In this document: piece after piece, positions 43,202 to 55,988 of the stretch
Position numbering within the stretch: position 1 is the first letter of the stretch
How the letters are laid out: every line of letters begins with the position of its first letter
Assembly (NCBI RefSeq): GCF_004011695.2
Contig: NC_082421.1
Coordinates: forward strand, 1,308,501-1,372,500
Length of the DNA: 64,000 nucleotides
Direction of reading: 5' to 3'
Source: Ascochyta rabiei
Lineage: Eukaryota; Ascomycota; Dothideomycetes; Pleosporales; Didymellaceae
The notes under the pieces: generated by a model
What the model saw: the letters and a program-made list of their open reading frames with translations, nothing else
What the model was told of the DNA's origin: nothing
Databases searched by the model: none
Position numbers and translations under genes: made by a program

Positions 43202-46200
43202 ATGCCTCCTCAGAACAACCTTAAGCAGCATCTCAAGTGGCTGTTGTCCGCGAAGCCTTTCATCACGCCTTCCGTGCCGCTCGTTGCCTACAGCCCAGAC
43301 GACAACACCGACTTCAACGCGCCCCCAGGAGAAGAATTCCACCCGGCCGATGCCGCGATAAGCAATGAACCAGCGCCAGCTATCCAGCTTGCTCTCGCCC
43401 CTACCCGCCCACCGCCACCCGGCACCCTCACTCGCACCAAGACAGTCGATATACACAAGCTACTACCAGAGGCAGGGGGAGTCGAGGGTGACATGGCAAG
43501 GCTGCGCACCACACCGAGTAACGGAAGACCCAGACTCATGCTAGCTGGTGTCCCACCTTATGCCTCGACACCGTCCACGAGTAGACAGCAGCAGGACGAT
43601 GACGAAACGTGTAGTCATGCACCTAAGCACAACCGTGGCGAAGCTGCATGGGTCAGCGCACGCGACTCATCGAGCGCAGCTGAGCCCTCGACACTGCACC
43701 AGCCACGTGTGCAGGTGTTCGATGTTGAGGCAATCGACCTGACGGGCGACGATGAGGTCCCTTCCTCGCCAGTGCCCAACCACTTCAACAAGGGCAAGAA
43801 GAGGAAGAGCGACGAGTACAAAGAGGATCTTGTGCGGAAACGGCCGTCCAAGCCAACGCACAAGCCAGCTACACATAGCCCAGAACCCGTGGAAGATGAA
43901 TTCACCGACATTGACGATTTCATTACGCGACCAGACAGCCCGGTACCGGCTAGCCCGCCTCCACCATATTCGACCGTAGCCCTCAGCAGAGAACAGAAGC
44001 AGCAAGAAGCAATTGCTGCAGCCGAGGAGGATGCCGGGTTTGTACAATGGTCAGAGGAGGAAGGACCAGCCGTTGCGAGTCGCAAACGAAAGTCTCTGAG
44101 TCGTGCCCCTTCAGAAACCTTGGCTCCAGCTCGTAAGATTGGCAGGCAAGCACAAAGCCCTTCGCCGACAAAGCTCGCCTCAGTCGAGCCTACACAGACA
44201 CCCACAACCAGACGCGTCGGACATGCAGTGCTGGATTCAGAGGATGAAGAAGAGGACTTTGGTGATTTGGATGTCATGGAACTGGACTTGCTGCCCAAAT
44301 CATCACCGACAAAACGAACGCGCAAACAGACCGCGAGTCGCAGCCCAACGAAACCACCAACACAATTACAACTGCCAATTCGATCTCCCAGCAGGCCAGC
44401 TCGAAGCGTCACTCCGAGTGAAAACAAGCAATGTTCGATACCTACGCCAGACACGACGCAGTCTCCTCGTAGAGAAAAACTTTCCCCTAAGAAGTCGCAG
44501 TCTAGACCGCCGGCCACACAACCGCTAACGACGCAGCCTGTGCTCTCGTCATCAGAACTGTCGAAAGACCAGAAAGCGAGCATACACAAAACGATTGCTT
44601 TCTTCGTAGCACCAGACGGTGCTCGACACCTTACATCTGTGACTGTGGCCTGGGAGAAAGCCAAGACAGCATTCGTTGAGCAGGTCGGTCTCGATGACCC
44701 AGATCCACACGTCCGAGAGAATCTGGAGCGCCTGCGGCCGCGAAAAGACGCTGTAGAACAGCTGATAGCCCTCAAGGAGAGGTACGACCAAACCAGTGCT
44801 GAGCGAGATGTTCTCAAGAAGAAAGTGACAGACGACATAGAGGAAGGCATCTATGAGGAGGCGGACTACTCAGCTCTTAGGACGACATCGAAATCCCTTG
44901 AGGATCTCGAAATGCAGATACACCACTACATTGGCGTTGCAGGTATCCAGCAACCAAAGGCTATCATAAAGGAGCTGCGGAAGCCTGCTATCAAGGTCGA
45001 AGCTAAGACACCACATCATGTCGTTGTTGAGGCAACGCAGGCAAGCCCTGCCCGATGGAAGCAAAACAGACCCATCGATGTAGGGCCTGGTCATGTCCCA
45101 CAGACGCAGCTTCCAAACCAACGTATATGGTCTCCCAGTCGTCACATACGGTTCGCCGCAGATGAAATCGTCGCGCCTCCACCACCCGTAAGACCCACGA
45201 CCAGATACCAGGAGCCGTCGTATCGTCATCAATCTCGCTCTGAGCATGCTGCTACTCGCGGATCTACTGGAAACGAGTCGTATCACACAGCAGAAGACTT
45301 CGGCGACATAGACTTCAGCGACGAAGAGAATGTGTTCACCGAGCACATGGATCCGGCCCCTGGGATCTCAAATGGACGTGCTGGCGAGAGCGATGGCGGA
45401 GATGATTTCGGGTTGGACGATGACGAAGACCTCCTTTACGAGATGGATAACTTGGGCAACCAAGAGTCCGGCCATTTTGATTGGAGGGGAGACAGGACGA
45501 ACGTCGCAGTGCCCTCGCGTACACGCGAAATGCTTTGCGAAACCACAGTCAATAAGGTGCATTCACAAACCAAGCCTCCCTCGCCCAAGAAGGCAGCAAC
45601 GAGCATACCTGGTAAAGGAGTCCCTGGCATGAACCACCCTTGGTCAAAAGATGTAAGAGCTGCACTCATACAAAAGTTCAAGCTTAGAGGCTTTCGTCCC
45701 GGTCAGCTAGAAGCAATCAACGCAACGCTGGCTGGAGAGCATTGTTTTGTTCTCATGCCCACTGGGGGTGGTAAATCATTGTGCTATCAGCTACCTTCAG
45801 TCATACGATCAGGGAAAACAAGCGGGGTGACCATCGTGGTATCTCCCCTACTGAGTCTGATGGAGGACCAAGTTGAATCCGCGATGACCCGTTTTAAGGT
45901 TCAGGCATGCCTCATCAATGGACAAACGCCCTCGGACGAGAAAAAAGAGATCATGGATAAACTAGAGAAGAAGGAGGACCCTGGCAAGTTCATTCAACTT
46001 CTCTATGTAACGCCAGAGATGCTCAACAAGAATCAGCGGATGGTCAGCGCTTTTCAACGGCTGTACAACAAAGGCCAACTGGCTCGCATTGTTATCGATG
46101 AAGCGCATTGTGTCAGCCAATGGGGTCATGATTTCCGCCCAGATTACAAGGCCCTAGGAGACGTCGTGCGCCAATTTCCTGGAACACCTATCATCGCACT

Positions 46201-48432
46201 CACAGCAACGGCAACTCAACTCGTCCGCGCCGATGTGAGGTCAAACCTTGGTATTGAGAGCGGGCGTATGTTCTCCCAGAGTTTCAACAGACCAAACCTT
46301 TCCTACGAAGTGTTGCCAAAGGGCAAAGGCATGGTCAACACTTTTGCAGATTTAATAAAGCAGAGGTATCATCGTAAATCAGGCATTATCTACTGTCTGT
46401 CCCGCAAGAACTGCGAAGACGTGGCGAAGAAGCTTACAGACCTTGGCGTCCGTGCCTTCCATTATCACGCAGGCATGCCAGCGGACGAGCGATCAGAAGT
46501 CCAGAAGAAGTGGCAGAGCAATGAATACCATGTCATTGTTGCTACAATCGCATTCGGCATGGGCATTGACAAAGCTGACGTCCGATACGTCATCCATCAC
46601 ACCATGCCGAAGAGTCTGGAAGGCTACTATCAGGAGACCGGCCGTGCGGGACGTGATGGCAAGAGATCAGACTGCTTCCTGTACTATCAATTCGCCGACA
46701 CAAGGATGCTGCGAAAGATGATTGACGAAGGCGAAGGCAGTCGAGAGCAGAAGCAGCGCCTTCATGACATGCTGCGGACTGTGGTTCAGTATTGCGAGAA
46801 TAAGGCCGACTGTCGACGTGCGCAAGTACTTGGCTACTTTAGCGAGCCCTTCGATCCTGCCAACTGCAATCAGACTTGCGACAACTGTCGTTCGGATGCA
46901 TCCTTTGTTACGAAGGATTTGACGGAGTACGCTGCTATGGCTATCAAGCTTATCAGCAAGGTGCATGAGGATAATGTCACTATGCACCAATGCGTCGATG
47001 CTTTCAGAGGTGCAAAGACCGCAAAGATCAAGAAGAGTGGCCTTGAGAAGTATGGCTGGGGCTTTGGTATCGACCTGGAGCGAGGGGACAACGAGCGAAT
47101 TTTCCAGTCCCTGTTGGAATCTGGTGCCCTTAAGGAGAAGAGCATAGTCAACAAGGTCGGCTTTGCGACTAACTACCTTCATGTAAGCTTTTTTTTTCCG
47201 CTACCCTCAGCAACCGCTAATACTTCTAGCCTGCCACGTTCCGCAACGATTACGAGACCAAGCGAAAGCAGCTGAAGCTGCAAGTTCGAGCTTCTCCCGC
47301 CAAGGCTCCCGTTAGGAAGAGGCAAACGAAGAAGCAACAAGCGGATTACCCTTCCACAAATGTTTCCTCGCCCGTTCGCGCGTCGAAACGAAAGATCCAG
47401 GACTTTGTCTACCAGCAACAGAATTATGATAGCGACGACAATCATTTCGCAAAACCTCGACATCCCACACGGGACCAGAAAAGTCGCAGCCGTCAAGCCG
47501 AAGACTTTGACGACGAGTTTGCGCAAGTACGAGTGGCGAAGCCTCCGAGAGCTGCTAGACAGCCTAAGGGGTTGGGCAAGCCTATCACGGTGGACGAAAG
47601 GACAGCTAGACTCAGTGAGTTTGAGCAAGATATACTACACGACTTCCTCGACGGTGCCAAGCGCTTGAGACAGGACCTCATGACGAACAACGGCCATCGT
47701 CAAGCGATCTTCTCCGACACAGTGCTCCGAGAGATGGCCCTTCGCCTACCTGCTGATCTTGAGGAGATGAGAACTATACCTAGCATTCGGCCGGAGATGG
47801 TAGAAAGATACGGTAGGAAGTTCATGCTTCTGATCAACAATACCAGAGAAATGTATGGGGGCTATGCACCTGCTTCTCGAAGCCGTGCGCCCCAACATCA
47901 ACAGGCGGAGGTGCTCTCGGGCAACGATTATCAGGAAGAGGATGACGAGCAGGTTTTTGATCCAAACCATCAAGAACAAGTCCTCATCGACTTCACTGCT
48001 GACAGCGACGGCGACGTGCCACTCCCCGCCAGAGATTCTGAAAGCGACTACTCGTACGGCGAAAGTGATGACGACGAAGCTCTACACCAGAGCCACCACT
48101 TTACGCAGCCTATTGACCCTGAAGTGGAAGAGTTCAATAACCGGTTGACGCAAACTGCGAACGTGAAGGCAGCTACCTCCAAAGCCATAGCGTCGAGAAG
48201 AGCGCTTAGAGCATCCTCATCTGGGCCAAAGAAGAGAGGTCCAAATAGGAAGTCTGGTAGTTTCGGCGGGAAAGGCTCGTTCGCAGGTGTGAAAAAACGA
48301 GCCTCGAGCAAGCCCTCAAGCAGCAACGCTCCCGCTGTGAGTCGAAAGCCTGCTGGTGGAGGCTCACGAAGAGGAGGAGCAAGCGGTGGCGGAGGGAATG
48401 GCTGGAGCGCAATCATGGGCATGCCCACTTAA
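43202..48432 (+). CDS. SGS1: RecQ family DNA helicase (Sgs1/BLM/QDE-3 type)
   Basis: Predicted 1727 aa from two exons (43202-47182 and 47230-48432; 47-bp intron). The start is the first ATG; the open frame begins slightly earlier with a GTG. The long acidic, Ser/Pro-rich N-terminus (about 1-800) is typical of Sgs1/BLM. The helicase core has Walker A MPTGGGKSLCYQ (about 853), the DEAH box VIDEAHCVSQWGHDFRPDY (about 965) and motif VI QETGRAGRDG (about 1140). A zinc-binding/RQC region with C-rich ENKADCRRAQVLGYF and CNQTCDNCRSD follows. The intron lies within the RQC-to-HRDC linker. The HRDC domain is at about 1457-1540 (FEQDILHDFLDGAKRLRQDL). The tail is basic and Gly-rich (RRGGASGGGGNGW). It unwinds recombination and replication intermediates with topoisomerase III in the nucleus, and in Neurospora the orthologue also acts in quelling. 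Confidence 0.95.
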
Positions 48433-49669
48433 GAACCTACACCGGACAAACAAGCGTATGGCTACTCCTGGCTTGACATTGTTGTATTTTCTGGCGCTTC
48501 GGTTGGCAGCCAGGGACATTTACGACGGAACGCATCTCTATCACGCATCCTACGCTGATCATGTTGGCTCGAATAGACCCATTGGGCATGTTTATATGGG
48601 ATTGTACTGTGCAGTAATATCATTCAGACGAATCGAATACCATGCATATGCACCACTCACTCCAATGCTCCAATATTACCGACTCAAACAGGTAGCCCGA
48701 GAAGTTGAGGCTCCAGCCACGGCGGGGACAATTACTGCTGGTCTTGCACTAGTCCTCGCTTCGAGGCCCACAGAGCCGCACTTGCGGCGTCTATTCCTTT
48801 CTGTACCCGAAACGGTAGCTACTAGCTACTAGCCTGACTCCATACAATCTCTCGAAAGCAATTTACGCCGCAGCCTCGAAGCTTTTCCAGCAAAAGCTCG
48901 ACAAAAGCGCCCGCACAGATGGCAGAGAAAGAGACAGCGGAAAGAAACGGCGCGGAACGGCGCGAGGCCTGATCCTGGGGAAAACTGGGGTTGCTTTTGA
49001 CACTATGGGGTCTCCAGGCTTCATATTCAGTCACGGCGGTCTCTGCAGCTTGTGGTCGGATGCGATGACGTCGGCGAGACGTATATCCAGTATACACCTT
49101 CCCCAATGTAAGCGGGATGCGCATAGGTTTTGCAGCTGAACTCGAAGACGGATCGAATGATGATTGAGGGCTCTTCCCTTATCCTCTTCGACTACAACTG
49201 ACCATCGCGTCATGAACAAATTGATACATCTCGGCAGACCTCGGACCCCAGGCCCACAGAAACATCTCGCATGTTTGCAGTCAACAGATTGCCCCGTGCG
49301 CGTCCTCCACCTGCAATTGAAACCTGCATTTCTGCAAGCCAAGACCTCTCGCATCTTCTTCGACTGACGTGCCGAGTCAATTCACCCCGGCCGTGAAATC
49401 ACGTTACACGCAAGGGGCCCTCCACGACAAGAAATTCAGCCAATTATACTCAGGCAATTGTCGCTATTCAGCCTGCACATCCCCGACTTCGGCAGACAGA
49501 AACCCAAGAGCATCAGCAAGTCGCAAGCACTAGCACAATAGACCTTGACTGACAATCCACACGGGCAGACACACGTGCAGAGAAGGACTTGTATAAGAAC
49601 TGGACCATTGCTCCTCCAATCTAGATCTGCATCCATTAGTTTGGACATCTTCATCCACCACCAGTGAGC
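48433..49669. other. Intergenic, 1.2 kb
   Basis: No gene recognised. A TATAAG word at about 49592, some 78 bp before the transporter start codon, may be a TATA element. Confidence 0.4.
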
Positions 49670-51561
49670 ATGGACAATCTCAACAAGAACGACAAGGCAG
49701 ATGCGATTGACGCGGCGCCAACACAGATCCATCGTGAGGTTATGCAGGGTGAACAGTTGATCGGGGCTGCGAGGGAGTCGTATGGACCTGGTGGTATGTT
49801 GATGCCGTGCTGGGGCATATCGTGTGGAGCATATATCAACAGCTGATGACATGTAGGGTTTAAGGGGCTGTTCGCGAACCACTATGTTGCCATGTGCGCT
49901 ATTTTTGCCACTATTGGAGGTTTGCTTTTCGGCTACGATCAAGGTGTTATTTCAGTCACGCTTGTCATGGACCAGTTTCTTGAGACTTTCCCTCGAGTAT
50001 CGGAAACAGCATCTGGAGCGGGTTTCTGGAAAGGCCTTATGACTGCTATGCTCGAGCTTGGCGCTCTAATCGGAGCCCTGTTTGCTGGCTACCTTGCGGA
50101 TAAACTGAGCAGAAAGTACTCTATTGTCGTGGCTGTTATTGTATTCACGGTTGGAAGTATCCTGCAGACAGCGGCTGTGGGGTACAGTATGCTTACGGTC
50201 GGGCGACTGATTGGTGGTATGGGTATTGGAGCGTGAGTCGACAAGCCTAAGTTCGGACTTGGGAACAGTACTGACGAAACACAGACTAGCCTGCATCGCG
50301 CCCCTCTACATTTCTGAAATCGCGCCTCCAGAGATCCGTGGAACACTCCTCGTTCTCCAAGAATTCAGCATCGTCTTCGGTATTGTCGTTGCCTTTTGGA
50401 CAACCTATGGCACGCGCTACATGGCTGGCCAATGGTCGTGGCGACTTCCTTTCCTTATTCAGATGATTCCTGGGGTTGTCCTGGGTGTGGGGATCGTGTT
50501 CCTACCATTTTCGCCCCGCTGGTTGTCAAGCAAAGGCCGTGACGACGAGGCGCTGCAAGTTTTGGCCAAACTTCGCGGTCTGCCCACGACAGACTCTCGC
50601 GTCTACCGCGAATGGTGCGAGATCCGTGCCGAAGTTGCCTTCACGCGGGAGGTTAACTGCGAGAAACACCCCAATCTCCAGGATGGCACGCGCGCAAGCA
50701 ACTTCAAACTCGAGCTCGCGTCCTGGACAGATTGTTTCCGCCACGGTTGCTGGAAACGCACCGTTGTCGGCGTGGGCATTATGTTCTTCCAGCAGGTCAG
50801 TGACAGCAACTACTCGCAGAAAATGAGACGAGCTAAAATACTTCAGTTTGTTGGTATAAACGCCTTGATCTACTACGCGCCCAGCTTGTTCGGTACTCTC
50901 GGACAGGAGTATGAGATGCAACTGCTACTCTCCGGCATCATCAACTGCACCCAACTCGTCGGCGTCATCACATCTCTCTGGACTATGGACCGCTTCGGTC
51001 GCCGCCCACTCCTGCTCACCGGTGCCGGACTCATGTTCATCTGCCACCTGATCATTGCAGTCTTAGTTGGTAAATACGGCGGACGATGGGCCGACTACGC
51101 AACCGAGGGCTGGGTTGCCGTCGCGTTCCTCTTCTTCTACATGTTCAGCTTCGGCGCAACATGGGGCCCAGTCCCATGGGCCATGCCCTCAGAAATTTTC
51201 CCAAGCAGTCTGAGAGCAAAAGGCGTCGCGCTGTCAACTTGCTCCAATTGGTTCAACAACTTCATCATCGTAAGTCATGCCCTTCCCGCACCTTGAACCA
51301 TGACCTAACTAACACCCTCAGGGACTCATCACGCCTCCACTCGTCCAAAACACAGGCTATGGTGCGTACACTTTCTTCGCCATCTTTTGTCTACTCGCCT
51401 TCGTCTTTACGTTCTTCTGCATCCCCGAGACGGCGGGCAAGACGCTCGAGCAAATGGACGAGGTGTTCAAGGACGTCAACAGCGTCGAGGAGGAGCAACG
51501 CAAGGCGCGCATCATGGGCGATATCGTTCAAGGGAAAAGAGACACCTTTGCTGCTCCGTGA
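49670..51561 (+). CDS. MFS sugar transporter (hexose-transporter family)
   Basis: Predicted 557 aa from five exons (49670-49793, 49857-50232, 50285-50795, 50847-51269, 51322-51561). Sugar-porter hallmarks: GGLLFGYDQGVISVTL in helix 1, a D-x2-SRKYS loop 2-3 motif (DKLSRKYS), GRLIGGMGIGA at the end of helix 4, PFSPRWLSSKGR after helix 6 (usual PESPR), MDRFGRRPLL in loop 8-9, and PETAGKTLEQMDEVF after helix 12. Twelve hydrophobic segments can be followed. The family carries hexoses, quinate or oligosaccharides by proton symport across the plasma membrane; the substrate is not determinable. The N-terminus has no signal peptide, as expected. Confidence 0.93.
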
Positions 51562-53738
51562 ATGCATGTGAGCAGACCAGGATAGTAGACGACTGCAATT
51601 AGGTGTGAGTATGGAACGTGACTTGCTTGTTTCGATGTTGTTCGCTTGCGTGACCTCTTTGCTTGGTGTGGTGATTTCTCAACTACAGAGGACTGTTGAT
51701 TAACTATAGTAACGGAGCCGATCATGGTTATGTTACGCCCCTGTCGATCCATGCGCATAGAAACCGAAATGGCAGGCCATTAAGGTCATGACTAGAGGCC
51801 CTATTTTTTAGCACAATTTGCACGACTTCGAGGAGCATGCTAAGTTCCTACATGCGATTGCAAACTGTCGAGACTGTCCGGATGGCATGCAATGCCAGTT
51901 TCGGTGCTGCGCGACCGGGAAATCACGGTCTGCAGGCCAGTCGAGCCTGATAACATCATTTTCGTGCGGTACTATCACACGAAAGCCGCCTCTTAGTAAA
52001 AGGTACGCAGAATCATTGAGGCAATGGCGGATCTTAAAGCCTGAGCCATGAGGATCTTCTGTGATTGCAGAGATGTTGCTAGGAGGTGGAAAAGTCCATA
52101 AGATCTGCGTCATCTTGTTGGTTGAGCACCGGAGCTCTAGAATGAAAAAATAAAACAATCAGACTTCTCTTAGGATGAACAAAAAAGCTTAGAAGAATGA
52201 ATAGAGTGTACACCTCAAAAGTGGACGACTGAGGCTACATGTTGCCGTGGTTTGGTAGTTTGACAAGCGGCGTGAGCAGCATGGTAGTTAAGCCAATATC
52301 CTAGACTGGAAACCCTGTCGCTCTATCACTGTTCGTTGTGACCAGCTTGACGCAGCGGCATGAAATACGGTCCGAATACCAGACTCTGACTTTTTGTATC
52401 CTGCTGCCTGACCAGTATTTCACCTTTTCCAGATTGCCAACACCGCAGACAAGATTGTTGACGTTTTAGGCCAGAACATCCAGATGCGATCACGGAATAG
52501 CTTTACTATGTTAATGCAGCGAAACTAGAATGCGGTAAATTCTGATTTCTGAAGGCAGTTGTTTTGGTGGAACCGGAGCACGTCCTCAACGGTGGAGGAT
52601 CGAGGACGCTGGAGCTATGTTCTAAGAAAGCCGTGGCCGCTGGGGTGGATACATGAGTCGATGTGCATGCTATCAAGAACAGAAACGTGAATGGCTGGAA
52701 GTCTGAAACGTATAGCACAGCTCTTACCGCTTCTTAAGCTTTTCGCCTGCCTTACAAGATCTTACCATTGGCAGAAATCGATCATCAAATCATCTCTCCA
52801 GTGTCTAACTAGTGTTGATACTACAAGCAGTCAACGCCATTGATCAGCAAATTGTCTCTAGTGTCCGGAGGTATCATAAGTCATGGTGGATTCTGTTACT
52901 TATCTTTTACTCTGTAAGCACTGGAAGTTAAGCCTTCGACCTAAACGCTTTGGAGCCAGCTTACAACGAGACTATATGCAGGCAAGGACAGACCACCTCA
53001 TATAGAATTATCCTTATCATGGTAGGCTTTTACGATAACTTCTTAGATTAGAGTTGTTGAGCCTGAGTGACACGAAGAGCCACTTTTTACTATCTCAATA
53101 GCAGTCCAGTCTACGAAGCTAATGCTACTAAAGTAATTATCTTTTCATGTTTAGGCCAAGATAGTGTAAAACTCACCACGATCTAAATGAACCCGAAGCT
53201 ACGATGAAATTTGTGCTTAGCCGTGTTGGTTTATCTTGGTGTCGAAGTTGTGCAACAATAAGGGCTTGATGTTGATGCTAGACTATCGTACCATCTCTTC
53301 TGGACGCTGTCAGATGTCTGTGTACAGATTACCACCGAGATTACACCGTATACGAGCTTTTGGCGCTGGATGTGCCTCTATCTCCGCATCCTAGTCGTGA
53401 GATTAGCCGTCAGGCTGCAGCCGGACATGCAACCATTCGCGGCACAAGATTGAGGCGCGTGCACGCAGGGCCAGAAGCCGAATCGCAAGCAGCAGGAGTG
53501 CGTTCTCAGGTCGGGGCTTTGTTCATGTGCGGCTGGACGAGCGAAGCCAGCAGTTAGACCTGCATGATGCGAGTCGCTGCGACCAGGGTCGAGGCCCACT
53601 CGCAGGCCTTGTCTTGTCCGCCAAGCTCCAAATGTTCACAATAGTCTTCTGTCAGGTCTCATCCCTCTATTTGTTTTTCACAATTTTGGCACAGAGGCAC
53701 GTTCAGTGTACCCCGTTACAAAGCGGAGTGGAGTAAAA
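51562..53738. other. Intergenic, 2.2 kb
   Basis: No gene supported. A minus-strand frame near 51808-52113 starts MTQILWTFPPPSNISAITED and is cysteine-containing at its end, but has no signal peptide or homologue I recognise. Composition is mildly AT-rich at 52740-53200, without RIP-type TAG clustering. Confidence 0.35.
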
Positions 53739-55731
53739 ATGGTGGGCTTTGCTTGTGGAATTGCGATAGTACTATGCTCCTTCGTTGCTCGTTCATCTGC
53801 GCAAGGAAGGGTGCTGCAGAGCTCAGCAGAAAATGCAACGTACGATTATGTGGGTATGTAACTCTACACCAATAGCTGCTTTGAATGCTTCTTGTCAAAG
53901 CCTTGTTTCTGACGCAGGCATAGTCATCGGCGGAGGGACAGCAGGGCTTGCGATTGCATCTAGGCTTTCACTGCATGCATCAGTCGCTGTGATTGAAGCT
54001 GGTGGTCTTTACGAAAGCGATAATGGCAACCAGTCCGTGGTTCCCTACTACGGTCTGGTCATGCCTGTAGGAAAGGTCCCTCCTTAAGCCGTTATGCATG
54101 CTTACGGCCATTTAGGTACTAGGCACAACGGAGGATTATCCACACAACTCGCTAGTAGATTGGGACTTACTTTCCACGCCGCAGGTGTCAGCTGGAGGAC
54201 GGCGTATTCACTATGCGCAAGGTAAGACACTCGGAGGTAGCTCAGCCCTGAACACCATGGCCTATCATCGAGGTACCGCTGGCTCATATCAGCGTTGGGC
54301 TGATCTGGTCGGCGATCAAAGCTACGCTTTCGATCGTATTCTGCCCTACTTTCAGCGATCTTCCTCTTTGACTCCTCCCAATCTCCAGAAGCGGAATGCT
54401 CCCAATGCTACCGTCTCGTACGACTCTGCTGCTTTTAACAACAGGCTGTATGGCCCCCTCCAGGTGTCTTGGGCGAACTGGGTTGATCCGACTCAGAGTT
54501 GGCTTGCCCGTGCTCTTCAAGCTATTGGGCAAACGCTCAGCCCCAGCGGGCTTAGCAGTGGTCAAGTGGACGGCGGAGCATGGGTGCCAACAACCATCGA
54601 CCCGAGAGATGCTACAAGAAGTACCTCCAAGAGCAGCTATCTAGCGGCTGCAATGCGAGATAATAAAGCCCAGATCACCGTGCATCTACGAACGCAGGCT
54701 TCGAAGATTATATTCAATAAGAGTAAGAAGGCATCTGCTGTAGCAATAACAAGTAACGGTCAAAATTATGCGCTCGCTGCAAGAAAAGAGGTCATTCTTT
54801 CAGCAGGCGTGTTTCATTCGCCGCAGCTCCTGCAGTTATCGGGTAAGTCCTCGTTGCTCCGAATTTGTGGTCCATACTAACCACCGCAGGCATTGGGCCG
54901 AAAGGTACGCTCCTTTCAAATTCTATCAGTGTGATCTCGGATCTTGCAGGTGTTGGACAGAACCTCCAGGACCAGATCTTCTTCAACATCCTTCGTGGCA
55001 TCAGTGTACCGAACACCGGCACATACCTAGCGACACCTCATCAAAAGGCGCTCGCGGTTAAACAATACCTCACCAACGCTACAGGGCCCTACAGCTCTGC
55101 TGGTGGATATCTGTCGTTCGAGAAATTACCAGAAAAGAGTCGCAAATTATTGTCGCCGCGTACTTTGGAACTACTTGCAAACTACCCGTCCGATTGGCCG
55201 GAGATCGAGTATATTGCCTCTGGATTCCCTGGTACCTATTTGAATCTGACTACAGTCGGTGCAATAAGCGGTACATTGTTGAAAACATCTTCCAAGGGCA
55301 ATGTAACAATCAAAAGCGGTTCCGTCACAGACCCACCCGTTATCAATCTGAATTGGCTTAGCGATCCTGCCGATGGAGAGGTCTTGGTGGCTGCCTTCAA
55401 ACGAGTCCGCGAAGCATGGAACACTACCGCTATCTCAAGTATCGTAGTTGGTCCTGAGATCACGCCTGGCGAGGCTGTGTCTACCGATGCAGAGATTTTG
55501 GATTATATCAAGAACTCGGCCCAGCCCATCTGGCATGCAAGTTCGACCTGCAGTATGGGCAAGGCGGGACAAAAGAGTGCCGTAGTTGATTCGAAAGCCA
55601 GGGTGTTTGGTGTCAAAGGACTTAGAGTGGTGGACGCATCAGTGATACCATTCAGTCTGCCAGGCCATCCACAGAGCTCGGTGTACATGCTGGCAGAGAA
55701 AATTGCAGAAGACATCTTGAAGGATAGATGA
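53739..55731 (+). CDS. Secreted GMC oxidoreductase (aryl-alcohol/glucose-oxidase-like)
   Basis: Predicted 610 aa from four exons (53739-53853, 53918-54066, 54116-54842, 54890-55731). A signal peptide is clear ([20 protein letters not shown]). The FAD dinucleotide motif is [18 protein letters not shown] (about 39-56). GMC signature 1 is around [19 protein letters not shown] and signature 2 is [18 protein letters not shown], spanning the last intron. The catalytic histidine pair is in [11 protein letters not shown] (about 544) and [17 protein letters not shown] (about 589). These flavoenzymes oxidise alcohols or sugars and pass electrons to oxygen, making hydrogen peroxide, or to quinones. Length fits the extracellular group. 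The heme-thiolate peroxidase 6 kb away could use the peroxide. Confidence 0.92.
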
Positions 55732-55988
55732 TGAACTAGGCAGAGAATTTCGAGATGTGGTGGTCGGAGTACGTCCGCGGTCAGCGTTCATTGTTGTCAT
55801 GCTGCACAGAATGAAAGCGAGAAGATAATTGCACCGATATTTCACTCAACTTGAGCATGATCTTGCTCTTTAAGAGCCTTGACGCATCAAGCGCCTGGTG
55901 ATTGATGTAGCACTCCGCGTACTTGTGTATGTTCTTGAGGGTTTCGTACGATTGTATAGATATGCTCATGATCAACATGGGTCCCTTG